A stretch of DNA of 64,000 bases from JAEKNW01 sp963677815 (GCA_963677815.1 OY782499.1:868001-932000); one strand, 5' to 3'; shown: positions 44,084 through 52,800, counted from the first letter of the stretch. Numbers and translations: made by a program. The notes: a model not told the origin generated them from the sequence alone.

Positions 44084-44863
44084 CTAATTGTCAATTAACA
44101 AGTCCTTTGTTAATAATGGGGTAATGGAGTGGAGGGCAGTAATTAGCTCTTCCATTTTGTCCCTATAAAGTTCACCTGTCCATTCATTCATGAAGGTCTT
44201 TTTAAATTCTATTGCAAGACAGAAGACTTTTCCAGGAAATTCTGTATGTAAATGGCGAGACATTGTACCGCCTGGGAACTTTATGTCTATTCTGCAATCA
44301 AGTTCTTGACCCTGGTAGAGATTTTCTTTGAACTTCTTTTGAATCTTTTTAATAGACTCTAAGTATGTTCTTGGCATATTGTTTGAACCAAGTATAATCT
44401 GAGGATTTTTCTCTTGGCTATCATAAGGCTGTCCTAAGCCAAGTCGGTGATGATTATAAGAATGCACATCTAAAACAATTGCATAGCCAAAAGTATTTAT
44501 AGTTTCTTTTATAGCAGAATCTAAACGGCGATAAAAGGAATCGTACTCGGATAGAGACTGTTCTATTTCTTCTTTAGATAAATCACGTTTCCATACTTCA
44601 AGTCCCCAACAATCTTCAGGTTTCTTATAAATCGCTCTATCTCTATTTCTATTTAAATCAACTTCGAACCTTGAAGTATTAACAACTATTCTGTTTTCGT
44701 AAGAACGAATAATACTGTTAGTATAGGGGTCTTCTTCTCTTTTTCTATTTTGTTCACTAATCAAAAGAGTATCTTTTAGTTCAGGTCTTATGTAGTGTCC
44801 ATTATGGATTGCTGTAGCTATAATGGGAGAAGTATAGCGCATTTCAAAAAGAGCATTTAACAT
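44084..44863 (-). CDS. N-formylglutamate amidohydrolase-like protein
   Basis: A 259-residue protein with family motifs AIHNGHYIRPEL, REEDPYTN, VVNTSRFEVDLNR and VLDVHSYNHHR, which supply metal ligands in N-formylglutamate amidohydrolases (HutG/FGase, COG3741). Such enzymes hydrolyse N-formyl-glutamate in histidine degradation, but no hut gene is near, and related proteins act on other N-acyl amino acids. It lies directly after glyQ (stop of one and start of the next adjoin), so the two are cotranscribed. Confidence 0.8.
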   Translation of the reverse strand: MLNALFEMRYTSPIIATAIHNGHYIRPELKDTLLISEQNRKREEDPYTNSIIRSYENRIVVNTSRFEVDLNRNRDRAIYKKPEDCWGLEVWKRDLSKEEIEQSLSEYDSFYRRLDSAIKETINTFGYAIVLDVHSYNHHRLGLGQPYDSQEKNPQIILGSNNMPRTYLESIKKIQKKFKENLYQGQELDCRIDIKFPGGTMSRHLHTEFPGKVFCLAIEFKKTFMNEWTGELYRDKMEELITALHSITPLLTKDLLIDN

Positions 44864-45712
44864 TTATTCTCCTTGACTTGTTTTAAGAAATTCTTCAGCA
44901 CAGGCTTTAGCCATTCTTCTAATTTTTCCAATATAATTAGCTCTTTCAGTTACAGAAATAACACCTCTAGCATCCAATAGATTGAAAGAGTGGGAACACT
45001 TAAGAAGGTAATCATAAGCAGGGTAAACTAGGCTTTTTCCTACTAATCTGTGACATTCAGCTTCAAACTCATTAAAGCCTTTGAAAAGAATATCTACATT
45101 AGCTTGGTCAAAATTAAAATGAGAATATTCGAATTCACGTTGGAAGAATATTTCCCCATAAGTAGTAGTAGTATTATATTTTAATTCTCTGTAATCTTCA
45201 ACACCTTGAATATACATAGCAAGTCTTTCTAAGCCATAGGTAAGTTCAACACTTATTGGAGAGACATCTAAACCACCAACTTGCTGGAAATATGTGAATT
45301 GACTAATTTCCATGCCATCTAACCAAACTTCCCATCCTAAACCCCAAGCTCCTAGGGTTGGAGATTCCCAATCATCCTCAACAAATCTAATATCATGTTT
45401 ATCAATCTCAATTCCAATAGCCTGTAAGCTCTTTAAGTATAATGATTGAATATTATCAGGAGATGGTTTGATAATAACTTGAAATTGATAGTAATGCTGA
45501 AATCTGTTAGGATTTTCACCATAACGGCCATCTTTAGGACGACGGCAAGGTTGAGCATAGGCTACCTTTTTAGCTTTAGGTCCTAAAGAACCAAAGAAGG
45601 TCTCTGGGTGAAAAGTTCCTGCTCCCATTTCAACATCATAAGGTTGTACTATGTTACATCCTTGCTCAGCCCAATAGTGCTGCAAAGTCAATATTATATC
45701 TTGGAAATTCAT
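44864..45712 (-). CDS. glyQ: Glycyl-tRNA synthetase alpha subunit
   Basis: About 282 residues from the ATG at 45712, chosen because taggaga sits 6-7 bases upstream and MNFQDIILTLQHYWAEQGCN is the standard N terminus; the frame extends to 45775 without support. Signatures are GAGTFHPETFFGSLGPK and YAQPCRRPKDGRYGENPNR. It makes the catalytic alpha chain of the bacterial heterotetramer. The beta-chain gene glyS, normally adjacent, is absent: the next gene is the amidohydrolase-like one. Confidence 0.96.
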   Translation of the reverse strand: MNFQDIILTLQHYWAEQGCNIVQPYDVEMGAGTFHPETFFGSLGPKAKKVAYAQPCRRPKDGRYGENPNRFQHYYQFQVIIKPSPDNIQSLYLKSLQAIGIEIDKHDIRFVEDDWESPTLGAWGLGWEVWLDGMEISQFTYFQQVGGLDVSPISVELTYGLERLAMYIQGVEDYRELKYNTTTTYGEIFFQREFEYSHFNFDQANVDILFKGFNEFEAECHRLVGKSLVYPAYDYLLKCSHSFNLLDARGVISVTERANYIGKIRRMAKACAEEFLKTSQGE

Positions 45713-45804
45713 TATTTCTCCTAAAATTCTATTTTTATTTATTATCTTTGTTTTTAAGATATTTGTCAAGGTCATTTTTTCACCTCCTTTTCTATTGCCC
45801 CTTT

Positions 45805-45862
45805 CTTGATTGTTAGTCTCTCAATAAAAACCCAATGATTTTAAGAGAGACTAACAATCAAG
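45805..45862. repeat. Inverted-repeat element, family A copy 3
   Basis: A perfect 18-bp inverted repeat (45805-45822 with 45845-45862) surrounds a 22-base loop containing aaaacccaatgatt. The loop and arms match the 28817 copy with few changes. Confidence 0.85.
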
Positions 45863-46024
45863 GAAGGATAGTAGCCTTTTTAGGTCTGCTAGATAATCAC
45901 AAAATAAATGGCTTTTAAAGAGGAAAAACAACTTACTAAGAAGTATGTCTATAAGAATTTTACACTCAATTAAGTTATTCTGAACTTCAAATTATCTTTT
46001 TGTATTTTCTAGCTTGCGATTAAA
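45863..46024. other. Noncoding stretch with nothing recognised
   Basis: Between family A copy 3 and family B copy 2, I see no ORF with a ribosome site, no stable hairpin and no promoter that stands out. Confidence 0.4.
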
Positions 46025-46268
46025 CCCAAATAATGCAATAGAGCTTTGAAAATAGCACTATATTCTTCTTGTGAGGGCGTAGCTTTAGCGAAGACTCATT
46101 GCAAAAGTAACTTACATAATTTTTCCGAAAATATATATTATATGCGTATCAAAGGAATCACCCCCTGTATCCCCCTCAAAGAAGGGGATTTTGCTAAAAG
46201 AATCTGCACTCTTCGCCTGTGATACGTAGCTTTAGCGAAATATTACTAAAGCTCTACTGCACAATCTG
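46025..46268. repeat. Fold-back (MITE-like) repeat, family B copy 2 (long form)
   Basis: The left end cccaaataatgcaatag and the right end aaagctctactgcac are imperfect inverses of each other. The inside shares with the 55.6-55.9 kb copy the segments aaaagtaactt, atatatattatatgcgt and ggaatcaccccctgtatc followed by a ccccct/aagggg hairpin. It also holds a 15-base direct repeat, cgtagctttagcgaa, at 46078 and 46225. Confidence 0.75.
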
Positions 46269-46299
46269 TGTTAAAATTAAAGATTAAGACTTATTTTTC

Positions 46300-46458
46300 T
46301 TGACAATATGAATATCATGTCCAGTTTATGCACTTGTATAGAGTTTGAGATTGTTCATCCAGCCTCTGTATTTATCCAAAAATTGTAAGCTGATTTACGG
46401 ATTTTTTATAGCAGTTGCTGTGGACTGCTTGATAGGGGCAAGTCCCCTATTTTTTTTT
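46300..46458 (+). ncRNA. Candidate small RNA or leader ending in a strong terminator
   Basis: A TTGACA at 46300-46305 is followed by about 125 bases without ORF, with a small stem at 46411-46415/46424-46428 (gcagt/actgc), and ending in a perfect 7-bp terminator (46432-46438 with 46444-46450) plus eight T's. The -10 box is unclear; tatag near 46337 is an alternative. No coding gene ends before the terminator on this strand, so it must end a noncoding transcript or the tail of a repeat-driven one. Not matched to a known family. Confidence 0.45.
46432..46458 (+). terminator. Rho-independent terminator
   Basis: Stem atagggg/cccctat with loop caagt, followed by eight T's. It lies 140 bases before rseP. 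Confidence 0.92.
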
Positions 46459-46601
46459 ATATCTAATTCTTCAAAATGAGAGGTTAAGTTTTATAGTCAT
46501 TAGAGTTTGACAAAAAAACTACCTGTCTTAGTTTTGGTCTTTAGAAAAAAGGAAAAACATTATATTTTGTCAATAGACTGAGAAGATAAATAGGAGAAGA
46601 T

Positions 46602-47891
46602 TTGCTAACATCAATAATAGTTGCCTTAATTGTCTTGGGCTTACTTGTGGCTGTCCATGAAGGTGGTCATTTTTTAGCTGCAAGATTATGTGGAATAAGA
46701 GTAGAAAAGTTTTCAGTAGGTTTTGGGAAACCAATCTTTAAAGTTGTCAAAGGGGGAGTTGAATACTCTTTATCATGGATACCTCTAGGAGGTTATGTAA
46801 AAATGAAAGGTGATAATCTAGAGAGTGCAGATGATGACCCTGAAGGATTCCTTAATTCTCCCTGGTGGAAAAGGGCTATAATAGCTTTTGCAGGTCCTTT
46901 TACAAACTTAATTTTTGCTTTATTAATTCTGATTATTTCTTTTATGTTTACTCAAAAAATAACAGATCATTCGCCTATAGTTGATCAAGTAAACTCTCCA
47001 CTAAATCAATATGTCCAATCCGGAGATAAGATTCTTGAAATTAATGGTCAAGAAATAATTGGTTGGTTTTCAGGCGTTTCTCAGTTGAAAGATGGACAAG
47101 CAAATACTTTGTTAATTGAAAGAGATGGACAAGAACTACAAGTAGAAATCCCAAAAGTCAATTTAGCCGATTGGGGTGATTATTCAATAATTAGACCAGA
47201 AATTTTGCCTATTATAGGAGAAGTAATGCCCAAAAGCCCTGCTTATAATTCCGGTCTGAAATCTGGAGATAAGATACTTGCAGTTGACGGTGTTGAAGTT
47301 AATTCTTGGTATGACATGAATCAAGAAATCAGCAAGCATGAAGCTAGTGTCCAACTTAAAATAGCAAGAAATAGTGAAATATTAAATAAAGAAGTTAGTA
47401 AAATGGAACTACCGAATGATGATCGTAAGCTAATTGGTGTAACACAAATGTTTCCTGTTAATTATGAAGAGAGAATGCCAATTCATAAAGCTATTATCTC
47501 AGGATTTGCTACGACAGTTTCTGTGGTTACTATGCACTATGTTAGTTTATATCAAATAATTAGAAAACCGAAGGCCTTGAAGAATAGTATTGGTGGACCT
47601 GTTATGATTTTCACAGCAGGAAGAGATTATGTCAAGCAGGGTGTAGCCAGAGGATTGCAGTTTGTTGCTTTCTTAAATATAGTCTTGATGGTTATGAACC
47701 TTTTACCAATTCCAGTTTTAGACGGAGGCCATATTATGTTCTCTTTCATAGAAGGGATTAGAGGGAAAAAATTAACTTTGAAGACTCAGCTAGTACTTCA
47801 GCAGTTAGGTATTTTTTTCTTATTATCATTAATGATTTATGCATTTTATTCAGATTTTTCTGGATTAATATCACGTTATTATAAGAATTAA
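46602..47891 (+). CDS. rseP: Site-2 intramembrane zinc protease RseP
   Basis: A 429-residue membrane protein starting at a TTG set by taggaga. The active-site HEGGH (His19, Glu20, His23) lies in TM1, and the other metal-ligand motif LPIPVLDGGH is in a late membrane segment. Two PDZ-like domains lie between (about 125-175 and 200-260; SGLKSGDKILAVDGVEV). RseP cuts anti-sigma factors and signal-peptide remnants within the membrane. No rseA-like gene is seen. Confidence 0.94.
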   Translation: MLTSIIVALIVLGLLVAVHEGGHFLAARLCGIRVEKFSVGFGKPIFKVVKGGVEYSLSWIPLGGYVKMKGDNLESADDDPEGFLNSPWWKRAIIAFAGPFTNLIFALLILIISFMFTQKITDHSPIVDQVNSPLNQYVQSGDKILEINGQEIIGWFSGVSQLKDGQANTLLIERDGQELQVEIPKVNLADWGDYSIIRPEILPIIGEVMPKSPAYNSGLKSGDKILAVDGVEVNSWYDMNQEISKHEASVQLKIARNSEILNKEVSKMELPNDDRKLIGVTQMFPVNYEERMPIHKAIISGFATTVSVVTMHYVSLYQIIRKPKALKNSIGGPVMIFTAGRDYVKQGVARGLQFVAFLNIVLMVMNLLPIPVLDGGHIMFSFIEGIRGKKLTLKTQLVLQQLGIFFLLSLMIYAFYSDFSGLISRYYKN

Positions 47892-47902
47892 AGGAGTTTA
47901 TT

Positions 47903-49018
47903 ATTTTTAAATATACATTAGAAGCAAAATCAGGTTCGGCAAGAGCTGGTCAATTTACTACTCCTCATGGAGTGATAAAAACCCCGATATTTATGCCAGT
48001 AGGTACAATAGGATCTGTAAAAACTATGTCTCCTAAAGAGCTTATTGAAGATACACAAGCTCAAATTATTTTAGGTAATACTTACCATCTCTACATGAGA
48101 CCAGGTCATGAATTAATTAAGAAGTTCGGTGGACTACACAAGTTTATCGGTTGGGACAGACCAATCTTAACAGATAGTGGTGGTTTCCAAGTCATGAGTT
48201 TAGCAGGACTAAGAAAGATAACAAAGGATGGGGTTAAATTTCAATCTCATTTAGATGGTTCTTACCACATGTTTACTCCTGAAAGAGCTATTGAAGTACA
48301 AAATGCAATAGGTGCAGATATTATAATGTCTTTTGATGAATGCCCTCCTTATCCTGCCACTAAAGATTATGTTGCTAAATCCTTGAAGACTACTCTTGAA
48401 TGGGCTAAGAGAGGAAAAGATTTTCATAAGAACACAGACAAACAAGCCCTTTTTGGAATAGTTCAGGGTGGAGTTCATAAAGATTTAAGAGAAGAATCAG
48501 CAAAAGCCCTTATGGAAATGGATTTTCCAGGTTATTCTATTGGTGGTTTAGCTGTAGGTGAAGAAAAGAAAGATATGTTCGCTGTAACAGAATTCTTAAA
48601 TCCAATACTTCCACAAGACAAGCCAAGATATTTAATGGGAGTTGGAACACCAAGTGATATTTTAATCAATATTGCTAATGGCGTAGATATGTTCGATTGT
48701 GTTATGCCTACAAGAAATGCTAGAAAAGGCACTATCTTTACCCGTAATGGTAAGATGATAATTAAAGCAGGAAGATATAAAGCTGACCCAAGACCTATTG
48801 ATGAAGAATGTACCTGTTATGCTTGCCGTAACTTTTCCAGAGCTTATATAAGACATCTCTTTAATGCAGGGGAAATTTTAGGTTTGAGATTAGCTACTAT
48901 TCATAGTCTACATTTTTATCTTGAATTAGTAGGTATGGCAAGAAAAGCTATTTTTGATGATAGATATCAAGAATTCTTAGAGGAAATGGTTCCCAAACTT
49001 GATAGTATGATGAAATAA
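47903..49018 (+). CDS. tgt: Queuine/preQ1 tRNA-ribosyltransferase, probably with an ATT start
   Basis: The first ATG/GTG/TTG in frame is a GTG at 47972, but the frame is open upstream and encodes FKYTLEAKSGSARAGQFTTP, matching the conserved Tgt N terminus (MFKxELLxxDGxARxG). No ATG, GTG or TTG lies there; an ATT at 47903 (or 47900) is preceded by aaggag at proper spacing, so ATT is the likely start. That gives about 371 residues. Catalytic motifs are present: DSGGFQV (Asp), FDECPPYP, GGLAVGEEK, and the zinc site CTCYAC plus a later Cys/His. The enzyme swaps guanine 34 for preQ1 in tRNA. Confidence 0.9.
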   Translation: MFKYTLEAKSGSARAGQFTTPHGVIKTPIFMPVGTIGSVKTMSPKELIEDTQAQIILGNTYHLYMRPGHELIKKFGGLHKFIGWDRPILTDSGGFQVMSLAGLRKITKDGVKFQSHLDGSYHMFTPERAIEVQNAIGADIIMSFDECPPYPATKDYVAKSLKTTLEWAKRGKDFHKNTDKQALFGIVQGGVHKDLREESAKALMEMDFPGYSIGGLAVGEEKKDMFAVTEFLNPILPQDKPRYLMGVGTPSDILINIANGVDMFDCVMPTRNARKGTIFTRNGKMIIKAGRYKADPRPIDEECTCYACRNFSRAYIRHLFNAGEILGLRLATIHSLHFYLELVGMARKAIFDDRYQEFLEEMVPKLDSMMK

Positions 49019-49032
49019 AGAAGAAAAAAGTA

Positions 49033-49061
49033 TTGACTATTTAATAATTATTGCTTATTTT
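49033..49061 (+). promoter_or_regulatory. Promoter candidate for the lipoprotein-panB run
   Basis: TTGACT (49033-49038), 17 bases, TATTTT (49056-49061), located about 50 bases before the lipoprotein start at 49112. Confidence 0.5.
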
Positions 49062-49111
49062 ATCATTGTATAAAAATATTGGAGAAAGATAAAATCTCAG
49101 AGGAGGTCTTT

Positions 49112-49717
49112 ATGATAAAAAAGTTACTTTATCTAGTATTATTAGCTAATCTCATTGTTATAGGATGTTCAAGTCTAAAAGATAACAAGCAGACTAAAGA
49201 AGATTTAGCTATCAATGATAGAATGCAAAAACAAGAAGTAACTTCAGAGCAAGAGAAAACAAACAGTAATGTAGTTAGATTATCTGAAGTTAGTTCACTT
49301 GATATAGAATCTATTGAGAATTTTCAACTTCCTGAAACTGCTATAGAAATAACCCAGTTAAATATTATAGACTCTTTATATTATATGAATGGGAATTTAT
49401 ATAGTGGCACTGCTTATAGTAGCTTTAAGAATGGGCAGATTAAAGAGTTTAAAAGTATAAAAGATGGAAGATTATCTGGTCCAGCTTATAACTGGTATGA
49501 AGATGGGTCTTATGCTATGGAAGCTAACTTCTTAAATGGCTATCTTGCAGGAAGATTCGTTGCTTGGTCTGAAGTAGGTGATTTAATTTATGATATGTAT
49601 TTTGATAAAGGGCAGTTCAAATCAGACCTTCAATATGAAAGAGATACAGATCGAGAGGACCAAGGAGAAGAAGCTGGCGAAGGTGATGCAGATTCTGATG
49701 AAAATAGTGGGGAATAA
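49112..49717 (+). CDS. Lipoprotein with MORN/YwqK-like repeats
   Basis: About 201 residues from the ATG at 49112, which has aggagg 7 bases upstream; a TTG farther out at 49079 is less likely. A signal segment ends in VIGCSS (lipobox). The C-terminal half has YwqK/MORN-2 type repeats: GNLYSGTAYSSFKNGQIKE, DGRLSGPAYNWYEDG and GYLAGRFVAWSE. The C terminus is strongly acidic (E/D/G). Such repeats are known in envelope and toxin-antitoxin-related proteins, but no function is clear. Confidence 0.75.
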   Translation: MIKKLLYLVLLANLIVIGCSSLKDNKQTKEDLAINDRMQKQEVTSEQEKTNSNVVRLSEVSSLDIESIENFQLPETAIEITQLNIIDSLYYMNGNLYSGTAYSSFKNGQIKEFKSIKDGRLSGPAYNWYEDGSYAMEANFLNGYLAGRFVAWSEVGDLIYDMYFDKGQFKSDLQYERDTDREDQGEEAGEGDADSDENSGE

Positions 49718-49723
49718 AAAGAA

Positions 49724-50536
49724 ATGTTTAATGTAAAATCATACAAAATGATGAAAAAGAATAATGAGAAAATCGTGATGATAACAGCCTACGATTATCC
49801 TTCTGGCAAGCTTGTTGAAGCAAGTGATTGTGATATAATCTTAGTTGGCGATTCTTTAGGGATGGTAGTTCTGGGATATGAGAATACCTTAGAGGTAACC
49901 TTGCAAGACATTATTCATCATACTAAGGCTGTTAGAAGAGGGGCTAAAACTAGTTTCATAGTAGCTGATATGCCTTTCATGACTTATCATTTAGATATAA
50001 GAACAACTAAAGAAAATGCTTCTCGTTTGATAATTGAGGGTAAGGCAAATGCAGTCAAACTTGAAGGAGGTTCTCCTTCTCGAATTGAAGCTATCAAGGC
50101 TATAGTTGATTGTGAAATTCCTGTAGTTGCTCATCTAGGGCTTACGCCTCAATCTGTCCATAAGTTTGGAGGCTATAAAATCCAAGGTAAGAGTCAGAAG
50201 AAACATCAAGAAATCTTGCAAGAAGCTATTGAGATAGAAAAAGCAGGGGCATTTATGCTAGTTTTAGAAGGTGTACCTGAGGGTTTAGCTAAAGAGATTA
50301 GTCAGACTCTTCAAATCCCAACAATAGGTATTGGAGCTGGACGATATACAGATGGTCAAGTTTTAGTATATCATGATATCTTGAATAATTCAGATTATAG
50401 GGCTAAGTTTGTAAAGGCTTATGCTAATCTGAATACCGATATTCCCAAAGCACTTTCTGAGTATAGACAAGAGGTTAAAGAAGGTTTATTCCCTAAACTA
50501 GAACACATATATTTCCCTCTTGAAGAGAATAATTAA
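49724..50536 (+). CDS. panB: 3-methyl-2-oxobutanoate hydroxymethyltransferase
   Basis: 270 residues with MITAYDYPSGKLVEASDCD, ILVGDSLGMVVLGYENT (Mg2+ Asp) and VPVVAHLGLTPQ-like PVVAHLGLTPQSVHKFGGYK, all PanB motifs. It makes ketopantoate in pantothenate and CoA synthesis. panC and panD are not in the window. Confidence 0.95.
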   Translation: MFNVKSYKMMKKNNEKIVMITAYDYPSGKLVEASDCDIILVGDSLGMVVLGYENTLEVTLQDIIHHTKAVRRGAKTSFIVADMPFMTYHLDIRTTKENASRLIIEGKANAVKLEGGSPSRIEAIKAIVDCEIPVVAHLGLTPQSVHKFGGYKIQGKSQKKHQEILQEAIEIEKAGAFMLVLEGVPEGLAKEISQTLQIPTIGIGAGRYTDGQVLVYHDILNNSDYRAKFVKAYANLNTDIPKALSEYRQEVKEGLFPKLEHIYFPLEENN

Positions 50537-50556
50537 AAAGAAAATAAGGATAAAAT

Positions 50557-51183
50557 ATGTCAGAAATTTTTAATACAAATCAGGATGAAAGATTAACACC
50601 TGAAGAAAGATTCAAAGCAATTGGTGTTATTAAAAATAGATTAGAAGAAGACTTTGTTGCTCTTGGAGAACTCTTATCTGAGATGAAGAGAATGAGAACA
50701 TTCAAGATCAAAGGTTACAAGAATTTTAAAGAATTTATCGAATCTGAGTATAATATGTCTAATACTTTAGCTTCAAAACTAATTTCTATTTATGATATTT
50801 ATATAAAAGATATGAATATTGATAGCGAAACAGTTAAAGAAATTGGGATGGATAGATTAAATTTGATAAAACCTCTGGTTAAAGATACTTCTTATGAGGT
50901 TCAAGAAGAGTGGGTTAGACAAGCAGAAGAAATGACTCATCAAGATTTGAAAGAAAAGATTAAAGAAATAAATGACAAGAAAAGAGAAGATTCTAAGACT
51001 CTCAAGGATGTTTTTGTAGAACAGTTTTTAGATAATATGAAGGGATATTTCAATTGTTCAGGTAAGGAACTTAACTATAAAATGGCTTTATATTTCCAAG
51101 ATAGTGATTTAGAGAAAATAAATGAAATAATTAGAGAGAAACAAAGGAAATTTGAAGAACAAGTAGAAGGAGATAATCTATAA
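50557..51183 (+). CDS. Unknown cytoplasmic helical protein upstream of porX
   Basis: A 208-residue protein that I do not recognise. It is highly charged and predicted mostly helical, without signal peptide or membrane segment. Residues ~18-75 include a helical region followed by YNMSNTLASKLISIYDIYI, which could be a helix-turn-helix like that of KfrA/DUF3102-type phage proteins. The rest contains coiled-coil-like KEKIKEINDKKREDSKTLKD and a C-terminal charged helix. A gap of 50 bases separates it from porX, so a joint transcript is possible. Confidence 0.75.
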   Translation: MSEIFNTNQDERLTPEERFKAIGVIKNRLEEDFVALGELLSEMKRMRTFKIKGYKNFKEFIESEYNMSNTLASKLISIYDIYIKDMNIDSETVKEIGMDRLNLIKPLVKDTSYEVQEEWVRQAEEMTHQDLKEKIKEINDKKREDSKTLKDVFVEQFLDNMKGYFNCSGKELNYKMALYFQDSDLEKINEIIREKQRKFEEQVEGDNL

Positions 51184-51232
51184 GAAATTGCAGTATCAAT
51201 GGTATTTACTATAACAAAATCAGAGGATTATA

Positions 51233-52792
51233 ATGAACAAAGAACTTAAAATACTATGGATTGATGATGAAGTTGAATTACTAAAACCGCTAGTAATGTT
51301 CCTAGAAAAGAAAGGCTATAGCGTTGATGTTGCATCAAATGGAATGGATGGTATCCAAAAAGTAAAAGATAACAATTTTGACCTTGTATTACTAGATGAG
51401 ATGATGCCAGGATTAGATGGTTTAGAAACCTTAGAAAGAATTAAAAGTATTAATCAAGATATTAAAGTTGTTATGGTTACTAAGAGTGAAGCTGAAGGAA
51501 TTATGGATTTAGCTATAGCTAATCAAATAGCAGATTATTTGATAAAACCAATTAATCCTAATCAGATAATAATGTCTATCAAGAAGATTTTTGAAACAAC
51601 TAATATTATTCAAAGTCAGTTAGGACTTCAATACACTAAATTTGTTAGTAAAATCAATGATATAATTATGGATAACCCTTCTTTTGAAGATTGGTATGAA
51701 ATCTATAGAGAACTTTGTAATTGGGATTTAAGAATAAGTGAAGTAGAAGATACAGGTCTCGAACAAATGCACTTTCTTCAAACAAAAAGCTGTAATAGTG
51801 AATTTACTACTTTTGTAGAGAAGAACTATGAAAGTTGGATTAATTCTGATGATAGACCTAACTTGTCTTTTGATGTTATTTCAAATTATATTGAACCTCT
51901 TCTTCAAGAAGATAAACCTACTTATTTCATAATCTTAGACTGTCTTAGGTTAGACCAATATCTAGCTATTGAACCTTACCTTAAAGAATTATTTAATATT
52001 GATTTACAGCTGTATTATTCAATCTTACCTACCGCTACTCCGTATTCCCGTAATGCAATTTTCAGTGGTTTACTTCCTATTGATATCGCTAAAAGATTTC
52101 CAGAGTACTGGGATAATTCTTCAGATTTAGATAATAGCCGTAATCGTAATGAACACCAGCTAATGGATGAACACTTGGAAGATATTGGAGTTAATTTAGA
52201 TGTTCCTTCAAAGTATGTTAAGATTTTCAATATTGAAGAAGGTAATTTTGTTATCAGAAAAATCGATAGCTGGCAAAATGAAAAACTTGTAGTTTTAGTA
52301 TATAATTTCTTAGATTTACTAACTCATCATCGTTCAAAAGATCAAATACTTCTTGAAACTATTCCTGATGAGAAAGCTCTAAGAAACTTTACTAAACACT
52401 GGTTTGTTCATTCTCCTCTTTATGAAGCACTTAAGCTTATTGCAAAACAAGGGGCTAACATTGTTATCACAACCGACCATGGTTCTATTAGAGTTAATCG
52501 AGCAACTCAGGTAGTAGGGGATAGAGATACTTCTCAGACTGTTAGATATAAAGATGGAAAGAATTTAACTGCTAACAATAAACATGCTTATTATGTTAAA
52601 AACCCCAAAGCAGTAGGTTTACCTGTAAAAAACATTGTTGAAAACTATATCTTTGCTAAAGAAGATTATTATTTCGTTTATCCAAACTCTTATCACACCT
52701 ATCAAAAGAAATTTAATAGCACTTTCCAACATGGAGGAATTTCAATGCAAGAGATGATTCTTCCAGTATCTATTGGTAAAGCTAAGAAATAG
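51233..52792 (+). CDS. porX: PorX-type response regulator with PglZ domain
   Basis: The 519-residue protein has a receiver domain (about 1-120) with phospho-acceptor Asp55 (LVLLDEMMPG), a Thr in VVMVTKSE and a Lys in YLIKPINP. After a linker, residues ~200-519 form a PglZ/alkaline-phosphatase-superfamily domain: metal Asp236 in ILDCLRLDQ, Thr269 in PTATPYSRNA, and VITTDHGS and a C-terminal FQHGGIS. This architecture and length match PorX, the regulator that controls T9SS function in Bacteroidota; PorX's PglZ domain has been reported to be a zinc-dependent oligonucleotide phosphodiesterase. The catalytic and phosphorylation residues look intact. No PorY-type kinase is in the window. Confidence 0.92.
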   Translation: MNKELKILWIDDEVELLKPLVMFLEKKGYSVDVASNGMDGIQKVKDNNFDLVLLDEMMPGLDGLETLERIKSINQDIKVVMVTKSEAEGIMDLAIANQIADYLIKPINPNQIIMSIKKIFETTNIIQSQLGLQYTKFVSKINDIIMDNPSFEDWYEIYRELCNWDLRISEVEDTGLEQMHFLQTKSCNSEFTTFVEKNYESWINSDDRPNLSFDVISNYIEPLLQEDKPTYFIILDCLRLDQYLAIEPYLKELFNIDLQLYYSILPTATPYSRNAIFSGLLPIDIAKRFPEYWDNSSDLDNSRNRNEHQLMDEHLEDIGVNLDVPSKYVKIFNIEEGNFVIRKIDSWQNEKLVVLVYNFLDLLTHHRSKDQILLETIPDEKALRNFTKHWFVHSPLYEALKLIAKQGANIVITTDHGSIRVNRATQVVGDRDTSQTVRYKDGKNLTANNKHAYYVKNPKAVGLPVKNIVENYIFAKEDYYFVYPNSYHTYQKKFNSTFQHGGISMQEMILPVSIGKAKK

Positions 52793-52800
52793 AATTATTT

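Noticed and set aside
45713..45775. Extension of glyQ to the ATG at 45775
   Set aside because: The extra 21 residues lie before the conserved N terminus and the ATG at 45712 has the ribosome site.
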